The notes beneath the pieces were generated by a model. That model ran no database searches. It was not told the DNA's origin and saw only the letters and a program-made list of their open reading frames with translations. From positions 1-8,627 of the forward strand of contig JADFJI010000068.1 in assembly GCA_022566235.1 (NCBI GenBank): a stretch of DNA of 8,627 bases. Direction: 5' to 3'. Below are positions 1-5,641 of this stretch, piece by piece (the stretch's first letter is position 1; every line of letters begins with the position of its first letter). This DNA comes from Chloroflexota bacterium (GTDB lineage: Bacteria > Chloroflexota > Dehalococcoidia > Plut-88900). A program made the translations under genes and the position numbers.

Positions 1-147
1 GCCCCTACCGCGGTCCTAACGCCAGGTAAGACGAGGGCGCTGGGCCTGAGGCGGCTTCACCAGACGGTAGAGCATGAGGACTCCCCTACTCTGAGGGGAA
101 TGGTGGAGAAGGTCAAGCACCTTGTGGTCGTGAAGGAGTCGGAATGA
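1..147 (+). CDS. rpmD: 50S ribosomal protein L30 (5' end cut off by the window)
   Basis: C-terminal 48 residues of L30, a small protein of the large ribosomal subunit; the gene starts outside the window. The segment RALGLRRLHQTVEHEDSP followed by LRGMVEKVKHLV is the family's conserved core: the ALGL helix start, the H-Q-T-V strand and the RGMxxKVxHLV C-terminal helix. The frame closes at TGA 145-147, overlapping the rplO start as ATGA, which is the usual L30-L15 coupling in spc operons. The first ten or so visible residues do not resemble the usual S-x-I-G...Q-R/K-x-T stretch, so the extreme left edge may be divergent or contain a sequence error. Confidence 0.9.
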   Translation, partial: APTAVLTPGKTRALGLRRLHQTVEHEDSPTLRGMVEKVKHLVVVKESE

Positions 148-590
148 AGCTGAACGAACTGTCGCCCCTGCCCCGGTCCAAGGGCCGGCGAAAACGGGTG
201 GGACGGGGCTATGGCAGCAACAGCGGCCACACCTCTGGCCGGGGCAACAAGGGCCAGAAGGCCCGCTCCGGCGGCAGTATTCGCAGGGGTTTCGAGGGTG
301 GGCAGTTGGCGCTGGTCAAGCGGATGCCCTCCAAGAGGGGTTTCACCAACATCTTCAGAATCGAGTACGCAGCCGTGAACCTGGACAGCCTCAACGTCTT
401 CGAATCGGGGGCCGAGGTGACCCCCGAGATCTTGGTGAAGCGGAGGATTCTTCGCTCTCTGCGCAGGCCTGTAAAGGTGCTGGGCGATGGAGAGCTGACC
501 AGACCCCTGGTGGTGAAGGCTAACAGGTTTTCCCAGTCCGCACTCCGGAAGATAGAGGCGGCGGGTGGCAAGGCGGAGCTCTTAAGCTAG
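144..590 (+). CDS. rplO: 50S ribosomal protein L15
   Basis: L15 is a large-subunit protein that binds 23S rRNA late in 50S assembly. The 148 residues match the usual length. Visible landmarks are the basic glycine-rich N-terminal extension (residues 20-44, a form of VGRG...SGRGNKGQKARSGG) that threads into rRNA, then the FEGGQ...RMPSKRGF block (50-67), and a C-terminal alpha/beta domain ending in SALRKIEAAGGKAE. The start ATG overlaps the rpmD stop (ATGA) and follows an AAGGAG at 133-138 with 5-nt spacing. The stop at 588-590 abuts the secY start with no gap, so rpmD, rplO and secY are probably translationally coupled. Confidence 0.97.
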   Translation: MKLNELSPLPRSKGRRKRVGRGYGSNSGHTSGRGNKGQKARSGGSIRRGFEGGQLALVKRMPSKRGFTNIFRIEYAAVNLDSLNVFESGAEVTPEILVKRRILRSLRRPVKVLGDGELTRPLVVKANRFSQSALRKIEAAGGKAELLS

Positions 591-1925
591 ATGCGTCAGA
601 CTCAGACGGTATCATCCAGGCCTAAGCTTATCCAGGCCATGATCGATGTGGCGGGTCAGCCGGACCTGCGCGGCAAAGTGCTGTTCACCCTGGGCATCCT
701 GGTTATCTACCGTTTCGTGGCCCACGTCCCGGTGCCGGGAGTGGACGTAGCGGGGCTCAGCAGATTCTTCCAGGACAACGCCCTGGCTGGAATGCTGGAC
801 CTGTTCAGCGGTGGCGCTCTGCGGAACCTGAGCATAGCGGCCATGGGGGTGTACCCTTATATAACCGCCTCGATAATCATGCAGCTTTTGATTCCCGTCA
901 TTCCCCGATTGCAAGCCCTGTCCAGGGAAGGGGGCGAAGCGGGAAGGCAGAAGCTGAACCAGATCACCCACTGGCTGACCGTTCCCATGGCCTTTGCCCA
1001 GAGCTACGGGCAGCTGGTCCTTCTGGACCGGGGGGGCGTTTTGGAGGGGGCAGTCGGCTTCGGCTCCGGCGAATTGGGCGGCACCCTGGCCATGATGTTC
1101 TCCATGTGCGCCGGGACCATGTTCCTGGTCTGGCTGGGCGAGCTGATCACGGAGCGGGGCATAGGCAATGGCATATCCCTGATAATCTTCTCCGGCATCG
1201 CCTCGGGGTTGCCGTCCCTGTTGGGACAGTCATTCCTCCAGCGGGGCAACATGGGAGGCCTGGTCGTATTCTTCGGCATCGCCATCGTCACGGTATTTGT
1301 CATAGTCCTTTTCACCGAGGCCCAGAGACGCATACCAGTCCAGTACGGCAGAAGCGTATTCCGCAGCGGCCGTATGTACAGGCAGACGGGGTCAACCCAT
1401 ATTCCATTGAGGGTGAACTCGGCTGGAATGATCCCCATCATCTTCGCTTTCTCCATAATGATATTCCCGGGACTTGTGGCCAGCTACTTCGTCAGCTCGA
1501 ACACTGAATGGCTGGCTGTTGGCGCCGGGTTTGTGCGGGACATGTTCGATACAAACGGTGCTTTCTACTGGGTGGCCACCTTCATCCTGGTGGTGGCCTT
1601 TGCCTTTTTCTACGCCTTAATCACCTTTCAGCAGCAGAACATAGCCGAAAGCCTACAGCGAAACGGGGGCTTTATTCCGGGGATCAGGCCCGGTAAGCCC
1701 ACCAACGACTATATTACCAAGGTGATGCTGCGGATAACCCTGGGAGGGGCCCTGTTCCTGGGCATTGTGGCCGTAATCCCCTTCTTCTCCAGCTCATTCA
1801 CAGGGGTGAGGGGGCTGCAGTTGACGGGTGTCGCCATGCTCATTGCTGTAGGCGTGGTCCTGGACACGATGCGGCAGCTGGAGGCCCAGCTGCTCATGCG
1901 CCGATACGAAGGATTCATCCGCTAA
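591..1925 (+). CDS. secY: Preprotein translocase subunit SecY
   Basis: SecY is the central channel of the SecYEG translocon in the cytoplasmic membrane; it passes unfolded proteins from SecA or the ribosome outward or laterally into the bilayer. The 444 residues carry about ten hydrophobic segments. Family landmarks are the RFVAHVPVPGVD loop after TM1 (41-52), the plug region DLFSGGALRNLSIAAMGVYPYI (70-91), ITERGIGNGIS (186-196), the cytosolic loop STHIPLRVNSAGMIPIIFA (268-286), the C5 loop NGGFIPGIRPGKPT (358-371) that contacts SecA and the ribosome, and a C-terminus QLEAQLLMRRYEGF. The ATG follows the rplO stop directly; GCGGAG at 573-578 is a rather distant ribosome-binding site. It appears intact. 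Confidence 0.98.
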   Translation: MRQTQTVSSRPKLIQAMIDVAGQPDLRGKVLFTLGILVIYRFVAHVPVPGVDVAGLSRFFQDNALAGMLDLFSGGALRNLSIAAMGVYPYITASIIMQLLIPVIPRLQALSREGGEAGRQKLNQITHWLTVPMAFAQSYGQLVLLDRGGVLEGAVGFGSGELGGTLAMMFSMCAGTMFLVWLGELITERGIGNGISLIIFSGIASGLPSLLGQSFLQRGNMGGLVVFFGIAIVTVFVIVLFTEAQRRIPVQYGRSVFRSGRMYRQTGSTHIPLRVNSAGMIPIIFAFSIMIFPGLVASYFVSSNTEWLAVGAGFVRDMFDTNGAFYWVATFILVVAFAFFYALITFQQQNIAESLQRNGGFIPGIRPGKPTNDYITKVMLRITLGGALFLGIVAVIPFFSSSFTGVRGLQLTGVAMLIAVGVVLDTMRQLEAQLLMRRYEGFIR

Positions 1926-2017
1926 TGGATAACATCAAGGGAAATACCTTGCTGAGTTCGATGCAAGGTGAGCAGACCGTGGAGATAGTTACGGCCATGG
2001 GGGACAGCTCAAGATGA
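1925..2017 (+). CDS. Possible 30-residue small ORF between secY and adk
   Basis: ATG at 1925 shares one base with the secY stop (TAATG) and the frame runs 30 codons to TGA 2015-2017. The predicted peptide (starts MDNIKGNTLL, ends TAMGDSSR) resembles no family I know and has no membrane segment or Cys motif. It could be a short coupling ORF that carries ribosomes through the gap, or chance. A hairpin (1946-1969) lies inside it. An open frame this short is not strong evidence of coding. Confidence 0.2.
   Translation: MDNIKGNTLLSSMQGEQTVEIVTAMGDSSR
1946..1969 (+). other. Stem-loop just downstream of secY
   Basis: ACCTTGC (1946-1952) and GCAAGGT (1963-1969) are perfect 7-bp inverted arms around a 10-nt loop, 20 nt past the secY stop. 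No T-run follows, so it is not a standard intrinsic terminator. In mRNA it could be a processing or stability element that sets secY versus adk levels. This rests on one inverted repeat. Confidence 0.3.
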
Positions 2018-2055
2018 TGAGAACGTCGACCAACCCTGATAAGGGGGGAAGATAG
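2014..2055 (+). CDS. Possible 13-residue mini-ORF leading into adk
   Basis: ATG at 2014 overlaps the stop of the preceding 30-codon ORF (ATGA). The frame reads 13 codons (MMRTSTNPDKGGR) to TAG 2053-2055, directly against the TTG start of adk and in the same frame. Its last codons contain the adk Shine-Dalgarno sequence. Most likely a coincidental or coupling reading frame rather than a functional peptide. Confidence 0.1.
   Translation: MMRTSTNPDKGGR
2041..2050 (+). promoter_or_regulatory. Shine-Dalgarno sequence supporting the TTG start of adk
   Basis: The purine run AAGGGGGGAA lies 5 nt upstream of TTG 2056. No ATG or GTG sits at a suitable distance, and translation from this TTG gives the exact family N-terminus (MYLILLGPPGAGKGT), so this site decides the start. 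Confidence 0.65.
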
Positions 2056-2715
2056 TTGTACCTGATACTTCTGGGCCCTCCGGGGGCCGGCAAGGGAACC
2101 CAGGCTGCTTCCCTCTCGAAGGAGCTGAGAGCGGCGCATGTAGCATCGGGGGACCTGTTCCGCCAGGCCCAGAAGCAGGGCACGCCCCTTGGCCTCCAGG
2201 CCAAGGCCTACATGGAGAGGGGCGAGCTGGTCCCCGACGAGCTGACGGTGCGAATGGTGCTGGAGCGGCTGGAGGCCCCCGATTGTAGTGGCGGAGTGAT
2301 CCTGGACGGTTTTCCCCGCACCCTGGAGCAGGCCCGGGCGTTGGACCAGGCCCTGGGTGCCAGTGGCAAGAACATCGACGCGGTCCTGTATATCAAGGTC
2401 TCGGAGGACGAGCTGGTAAGACGCCTCGGCGGACGCTGGTTATGCCGCGACTGCCAGACCCCCTACCAAACCATCAGCTCACCTCCCAAAGTGGCAGGTG
2501 TGTGTGATAGCTGTGGCGGCGAGCTGTACCAGCGCCCTGATGATTCCCGGGAGACGGTGAGAACCCGGTTGAGGGTCTACGAGGAGCGTACTGCTCCACT
2601 CATCGCCTATTATATTGACCTGAACAAGCTGATAGAGATCGATGGTGAGCAGGGAATAGAAGAGGTGCGAAGCGAGATGCTGTCTGCGCTGAAATCCGGT
2701 GTGAGAGCGCGCTAG
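2056..2715 (+). CDS. adk: Adenylate kinase, zinc-finger LID form
   Basis: Adenylate kinase catalyses ATP + AMP <-> 2 ADP in the cytoplasm and keeps adenylate pools balanced. The 219 residues match the long bacterial form. The P-loop GPPGAGKGT is at residues 7-15, the AMP-binding region includes SGDLFR (31-36), and DGFPRT is at 84-89. The LID domain (about 125-165) carries a four-cysteine zinc site, C130-x2-C133 and C150-x2-C153, and the arginine-rich RTRLRVYEERT segment is at 169-179. The start is TTG behind a strong purine-rich ribosome-binding site; it directly follows an in-frame TAG. The secY-adk-map order is the classic one. Nothing looks damaged. Confidence 0.97.
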   Translation: MYLILLGPPGAGKGTQAASLSKELRAAHVASGDLFRQAQKQGTPLGLQAKAYMERGELVPDELTVRMVLERLEAPDCSGGVILDGFPRTLEQARALDQALGASGKNIDAVLYIKVSEDELVRRLGGRWLCRDCQTPYQTISSPPKVAGVCDSCGGELYQRPDDSRETVRTRLRVYEERTAPLIAYYIDLNKLIEIDGEQGIEEVRSEMLSALKSGVRAR

Positions 2716-2718
2716 GAG
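2714..2718 (+). promoter_or_regulatory. Shine-Dalgarno AGGAG overlapping the adk stop (map start question)
   Basis: AGGAG overlaps the adk TAG and sits 4 nt upstream of an in-frame TTG at 2723, giving map a possible 15-residue N-terminal extension. The ATG at 2768, which matches the family N-terminus, has only a poorly spaced GAGGGG directly against it. Either start may be used. Confidence 0.35.
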
Positions 2719-2767
2719 AACGTTGAAAAGCTTCCTGAGCGAGTCCAGGGTGGTCATAGAAGAGGGG

Positions 2768-3511
2768 ATGGAGATCAAGTCTCCTCGAGAGTTGCTGGCG
2801 ATGGAAAGGGCGGGCCGAGTGGTGGCCCACACCCTGGCCGCCCTCCAGGCGGCCGTGGAGCCGGGAATAAGGACCCGGGACCTGGATGCCATCGCCAGGA
2901 CTGAGATAGCCAGGCACGGGGCGGTGCCATCCTTCGTGGGGTACCGGGGCTTTCCGGCCTCGGTTTGCGTGTCCATCAACGATGAGATCGTTCACGGCAT
3001 CCCGGGAGATAAGGTGATCAGAGAAGGAGACCTGGTGAGCCTGGATGTGGGTGCAATAGTAGACGGGTTTCACGGTGATGCGGCCGTCACCGTGGGGGCT
3101 GGTGAGATCACCCCCCAGGCTCAGGAGCTGATCGATGCCACCAGGGACGCCCTCGTGGCCGGGATTCAGGCGGCGGGAGCCGGGGCCAGGATAGGCGATA
3201 TCTCAGCGGCTGTCCAGGCCCTAGCCGAATCTCGGGGCTACTCGGTGGTGAGAGAGTACGTAGGCCACGGAATAGGCCGGAGAATGCACGAGGAGCCGTC
3301 GGTGCCTAATTTCGGGAAGCCGGGCAGAGGGATGCTTCTGAAGAAAGGGATGGCCCTGGCCATTGAGCCGATGTTGAATGTGGGGACCTGGAGGACCAGG
3401 CAGCTGGAAGATAACTGGACGGTTGTAACGGCTGACGGCAGTCTGTCGGCCCATTTCGAGCATACTATAGCCATCACAGAGGATGGGCCCATGATTCTCA
3501 CCCAGCTTTAG
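2768..3511 (+). CDS. map: Type I methionine aminopeptidase
   Basis: Removes the initiator methionine from nascent proteins at the ribosome after deformylation; a dinuclear metal hydrolase of the pita-bread fold. From ATG 2768 the product is 247 residues, the usual type Ia length, and begins MEIKSPRELLAMERAGR, matching the family N-terminus (M-I-x-L/I-K-S-P-x-E). Expected metal ligands are all visible: D93 (SLDVGA), D104 (HGDAA), H167 (GHGIG), E200 (AIEPM) and E231 (HFEHT); substrate-side histidines are H76 (VHGIP) and H174. An alternative in-frame TTG at 2723, with AGGAG at 2714-2718 and only 7 nt after adk, would add 15 residues; family alignment favours 2768 while spacing favours 2723. Confidence 0.95.
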   Translation: MEIKSPRELLAMERAGRVVAHTLAALQAAVEPGIRTRDLDAIARTEIARHGAVPSFVGYRGFPASVCVSINDEIVHGIPGDKVIREGDLVSLDVGAIVDGFHGDAAVTVGAGEITPQAQELIDATRDALVAGIQAAGAGARIGDISAAVQALAESRGYSVVREYVGHGIGRRMHEEPSVPNFGKPGRGMLLKKGMALAIEPMLNVGTWRTRQLEDNWTVVTADGSLSAHFEHTIAITEDGPMILTQL

Positions 3512-3606
3512 CCCGGCGTGAAAAGGTAATTTTGAGCACACCTGGAAAAACGGATTGTAGAACAGCTATCGGGGTTAAGTAGATAGTCTAGAGGTTAGAT
3601 CTGCCA

Positions 3607-3840
3607 ATGGCTAGAGAACGAACGGGCCAGAAGGAAAAGATCGAGGTGGAGGGAAGGGTGACCGAGACCCTTCGCAACGGCATGTTCAACGTGGAGTTGG
3701 CCAATGGCCACAAGGTGTTGGCCCATGTATCCGGGAAGATGCGCATCCACTTCATAAGGATCCTTCTGGGGGACAGGGTGCTGGTAGACCTATCCCCCTA
3801 TGACCTTACCCGGGGCCGGATCACCTATCGATTCAAATAA
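3607..3840 (+). CDS. infA: Translation initiation factor IF-1
   Basis: IF-1 binds the 30S A site during initiation together with IF-2 and IF-3. The 77-residue product is a single OB-fold (S1-like) domain with near-consensus sequence: IEVEGRVTETL, NGMFNVELANGHKVLAHVSGK and the C-terminal SPYDLTRGRITYRFK. It carries about five extra residues at the N-terminus (MARERTGQKEK) compared with the usual 72. The upstream gap after map (95 bp) is longer and more AT-rich than most here, and the ribosome-binding site is weak (GAGG at 3591-3594, 12 nt away). A separate promoter in this gap is possible, but no convincing -35/-10 pair was found. Confidence 0.97.
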   Translation: MARERTGQKEKIEVEGRVTETLRNGMFNVELANGHKVLAHVSGKMRIHFIRILLGDRVLVDLSPYDLTRGRITYRFK

Positions 3841-3870
3841 AAGGACATCTCCCTGTCCCTAAGCCTCAGG

Positions 3871-3892
3871 GCCCGGGGTCCATTACCCGGGC
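3871..3892 (+). other. GC-rich stem-loop between infA and rpmJ
   Basis: GCCCGGG (3871-3877) and CCCGGGC (3886-3892) form a perfect 7-bp all-GC stem with an 8-nt loop, 30 nt after the infA stop. A smaller hairpin, GGACA/TGTCC (3843-3847 and 3854-3858), precedes it. The only T-run (ATATTTT) is about 30 nt farther on, so this is not a textbook intrinsic terminator. It could be an attenuator, an RNA-processing site or a ribosomal-protein binding site; I cannot tell which. Confidence 0.4.
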
Positions 3893-3960
3893 AGGCGCGG
3901 GCGTCAGCCTGGGGAGACGGATATTTTAAGCTATCCTGTAAAGGGTATGATTGGAAAAGC

Positions 3961-4074
3961 ATGAAAGTCAGGGCGTCGGTAAAAAAGCTTTGCGATAAGT
4001 GCAAGATAATCCGCAGGCACGGGATCGTCAGAGTCATCTGCCAGGTCCCCAAGCATAAGCAGCGGCAGGGATGA
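3961..4074 (+). CDS. rpmJ: 50S ribosomal protein L36, zinc-ribbon (C+) form
   Basis: L36 is the smallest large-subunit protein and sits near the peptidyl-transferase end of 23S rRNA. The 37-residue product is the full family length, begins MKVRASVKKLC and ends KHKQRQG. It keeps the zinc ligands C11, C14, C27 and H32, so this is the zinc-binding version. Placement between infA and rpsM is canonical. The stop overlaps an ATG (ATGA) opening a further small frame that fills the gap to rpsM. The upstream ribosome-binding site is weak (GGAAAAG just before the ATG). Confidence 0.96.
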   Translation: MKVRASVKKLCDKCKIIRRHGIVRVICQVPKHKQRQG

Positions 4075-4190
4075 GGAAGCGGCTTGAGCGGTTCTCGAAG
4101 GTGTTGCAGCAGCCAGAGAAGTCAATGGTATCAGGTGTAGATAAAGTGGTGGTTATATCATTCAGGCACTACGGGAGGTCACATGCCTAG
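4071..4190 (+). CDS. Possible 39-residue small ORF between rpmJ and rpsM
   Basis: ATG 4071 overlaps the rpmJ stop as ATGA, and the frame stays open for 39 codons across the whole gap, ending at TAG 4188-4190, which overlaps the first bases of rpsM by 8 nt. The peptide is basic at its N-terminus (MRKRLERFSK), has a short hydrophobic stretch (DKVVVISF) and ends RHYGRSHA. I recognise no family. It overlaps the GGAGG ribosome-binding site of rpsM, so if translated it would couple rpmJ to rpsM. A frame of this length can also occur by chance. Confidence 0.25.
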   Translation: MRKRLERFSKVLQQPEKSMVSGVDKVVVISFRHYGRSHA

Positions 4191-4566
4191 GGTAGCTGGC
4201 GTAGACATTCCGAACGATAAGAAGATAGATGTGGCGCTGCGCTCCATCTATGGCGTGGGCCCGACCATTGCCATCAAGGTGGCCCAGGCGGCCCAGATCT
4301 CCCCCGAGTCCAAGGTGCGGGACCTGAGCGAGGAGGAGTTGAACCGGGTCCGAGATATCCTGGACAAGCAGTACATAGTGGAAGGAGACCTACGGCGTCA
4401 GATCCAGCAGAACGTGCGCCGGCTGGTGGAGATAAACAGCTATCGAGGGATCAGGCACAGACGAGGACTTCCCGTAAGAGGCCAGAGGACCAAGACCAAC
4501 GCCCGAACCAAGAGGGGGGCCAGGAAGACAGTGGCCGGCCGCAGACAGGTCAGGGCCAAGAAGTAG
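4183..4566 (+). CDS. rpsM: 30S ribosomal protein S13
   Basis: S13 lies in the head of the small subunit and contacts 16S rRNA, the P-site tRNA and the large subunit. The 127 residues begin with the family N-terminus (PRVAGVDIPNDKKIDVALRS), continue with the helix-two-turns-helix region IYGVGPTIA (22-30), and end with a basic C-terminal tail containing YRGIRHRRGLPVRGQRTKTN (87-106). The start is supported by GGAGG at 4174-4178, 4 nt upstream. It heads the alpha-operon set S13-S11-S4-RpoA-L17, with 9 nt to rpsK. Confidence 0.98.
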   Translation: MPRVAGVDIPNDKKIDVALRSIYGVGPTIAIKVAQAAQISPESKVRDLSEEELNRVRDILDKQYIVEGDLRRQIQQNVRRLVEINSYRGIRHRRGLPVRGQRTKTNARTKRGARKTVAGRRQVRAKK

Positions 4567-4575
4567 AGGTGAATC

Positions 4576-4965
4576 ATGGCAAAACCGAAGGGTCGCTCCC
4601 GAAGGCGGGAGAAGAAGTTCGTGCCCCAGGGTCGGGCATATATTCAGTCCAGCTTCAACAACACGATGATCACCCTCACCGATCCCAACGGCAACGTCAT
4701 AGCCTGGGGTAGCTCGGGCACCGTCGGGTTCAAGGGCTCCCGCAAGGGGACCGCGTTTGCGGCCCAAAGGGCGGCGGAGCAGACGGCCAGGAAGGGCATG
4801 GACCAGGGGCTGCGGCAGGTGGAGGTGTTTGTGAGGGGGCCTGGGAGCGGGCGTGAGGCGGCCATCCGCTCCCTTCAGGCCTCGGGTATAAACATAATCA
4901 GCATAAGGGACGTTACGCCCATTCCTCATAACGGGTGTCGTGCCCCCAAGCGAAGAAGAATATAG
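4576..4965 (+). CDS. rpsK: 30S ribosomal protein S11
   Basis: S11 forms part of the 30S platform near the mRNA exit (E-site) region. The product is 129 residues with a basic N-terminal extension (KGRSRRREKKFVPQGRAYIQ) and the conserved core SSFNNTMITLTDPNGNVIAW, then SGTVGFKGSRKGTAFAAQ and the C-terminal signature DVTPIPHNGCR (112-122) followed by APKRRRI. AGAGGTGA lies just upstream of the ATG. It is separated from rpsD by 16 nt when the TTG start of rpsD is used. Confidence 0.98.
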   Translation: MAKPKGRSRRREKKFVPQGRAYIQSSFNNTMITLTDPNGNVIAWGSSGTVGFKGSRKGTAFAAQRAAEQTARKGMDQGLRQVEVFVRGPGSGREAAIRSLQASGINIISIRDVTPIPHNGCRAPKRRRI

Positions 4966-4969
4966 ATTC

Positions 4970-4976
4970 GGAGGAG
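4970..4976 (+). promoter_or_regulatory. Strong Shine-Dalgarno fixing the TTG start of rpsD
   Basis: GGAGGAG is followed 5 nt later by TTG 4982. Translation from that TTG gives MARYTGPVCRLC, the exact S4 N-terminus. The only upstream in-frame start, GTG 4940, lies inside the end of rpsK and would add 14 residues with no family match. Confidence 0.85.
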
Positions 4977-4981
4977 ATTGG

Positions 4982-5608
4982 TTGGCTCGATACACCGGTC
5001 CGGTTTGCAGGCTCTGTAGGAGACAGGGGGAGAAGCTCTTCCTGAAAGGAGACCGCTGTCTCACTCCCAAGTGCGCCATCGAGCGTAGAGTCGGGCCCCC
5101 GGGCCAGCGGGGCACCCGCAGGCGCAGGGTCTCGGAGAGAGGGCTTCAGCTCCGAGAGAAGCAGAAGGTCAAGCACATATACGGCCTGTTGGAGAAGCAA
5201 CTTTTCAGGCATTTCACTAGTGCCAGGGGGATGTCCGGGGTAACGGGTGACAACTTCCTTCAGATCCTGGAGAGTAGGCTGGACAACGTGGTATTCAGGC
5301 TGGGCTTCGCCAGCTCCCGAAACCAGGCCCGGCAACTGGTTACACACGGCCATATGGTGGTAAACGAGCGGGCCACCGATATTCCCTCTTATCTGCTGAC
5401 GGTTGGGGATCAGATCAGCTGGACCGAGCGGGGCAGAAAGACGGAACACTTCAAGATGATGTCCGAGGAGATAAAGGGTAAACCGATTCCCGAGTGGTTG
5501 AGCCTCGATGCCCAGAACATGCAGGGACGGGTCCTGACCGCCCCCACCAGGGACCTGGTGGGCACCAGGGTCGATGATCGGCTGATAATCGAGTATTACT
5601 CCCGTTAA
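4982..5608 (+). CDS. rpsD: 30S ribosomal protein S4, zinc-binding (C+) form
   Basis: S4 nucleates 16S rRNA 5'-domain folding and helps form the mRNA entry channel; in other bacteria it also represses the alpha operon. From TTG 4982 the product is 208 residues, the family length. The N-terminal zinc site is present as C9-x2-C12 and C26-x4-C31. Next comes QLREKQKVKHIYG (56-68), then the S4 RNA-binding domain from about residue 98 (SRLDNVVFRLGFASSRNQAR, then VTHGHMVVNERATDIPSY). The longer frame from GTG 4940 overlaps rpsK and is not favoured, because the perfect Shine-Dalgarno at 4970-4976 points to TTG. Confidence 0.96.
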   Translation: MARYTGPVCRLCRRQGEKLFLKGDRCLTPKCAIERRVGPPGQRGTRRRRVSERGLQLREKQKVKHIYGLLEKQLFRHFTSARGMSGVTGDNFLQILESRLDNVVFRLGFASSRNQARQLVTHGHMVVNERATDIPSYLLTVGDQISWTERGRKTEHFKMMSEEIKGKPIPEWLSLDAQNMQGRVLTAPTRDLVGTRVDDRLIIEYYSR

Positions 5609-5641
5609 GATAAGAATAGATCAGGTGGAGAACAACCGCCC

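Noticed and set aside
1106..1696. Open frames on the plus strand inside secY (1106-1507 and 1508-1696)
   Set aside because: They are out-of-frame shadows of a fully intact SecY and show no family features.
3532..3559. Possible promoter before infA (TTGAGC, 16 nt, ATTGTA)
   Set aside because: The -35 matches only partly and the -10 is poor; not strong enough to list.
3947..3964. Five-codon ORF (MIGKA) overlapping the rpmJ start as ATGA
   Set aside because: Too short to be meaningful and its purine run is too close to its ATG to act as a ribosome-binding site.
4104..4159. Possible promoter before rpsM (TTGCAG with GGTATC, or TTATAT alone)
   Set aside because: Weak hexamers, and the region can equally be read as a small ORF; no support beyond partial matches.
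4940..4981. GTG start for rpsD at 4940 giving a 222-residue S4 overlapping rpsK
   Set aside because: The added 14 residues match no S4 N-terminus, and a strong GGAGGAG precedes TTG 4982, which gives the exact family start.
4390..5449. Long minus-strand frames opposite rpsM, rpsK and rpsD
   Set aside because: Antisense shadows in GC-rich DNA; the peptides are low in recognisable structure, and the plus-strand genes are unambiguous.
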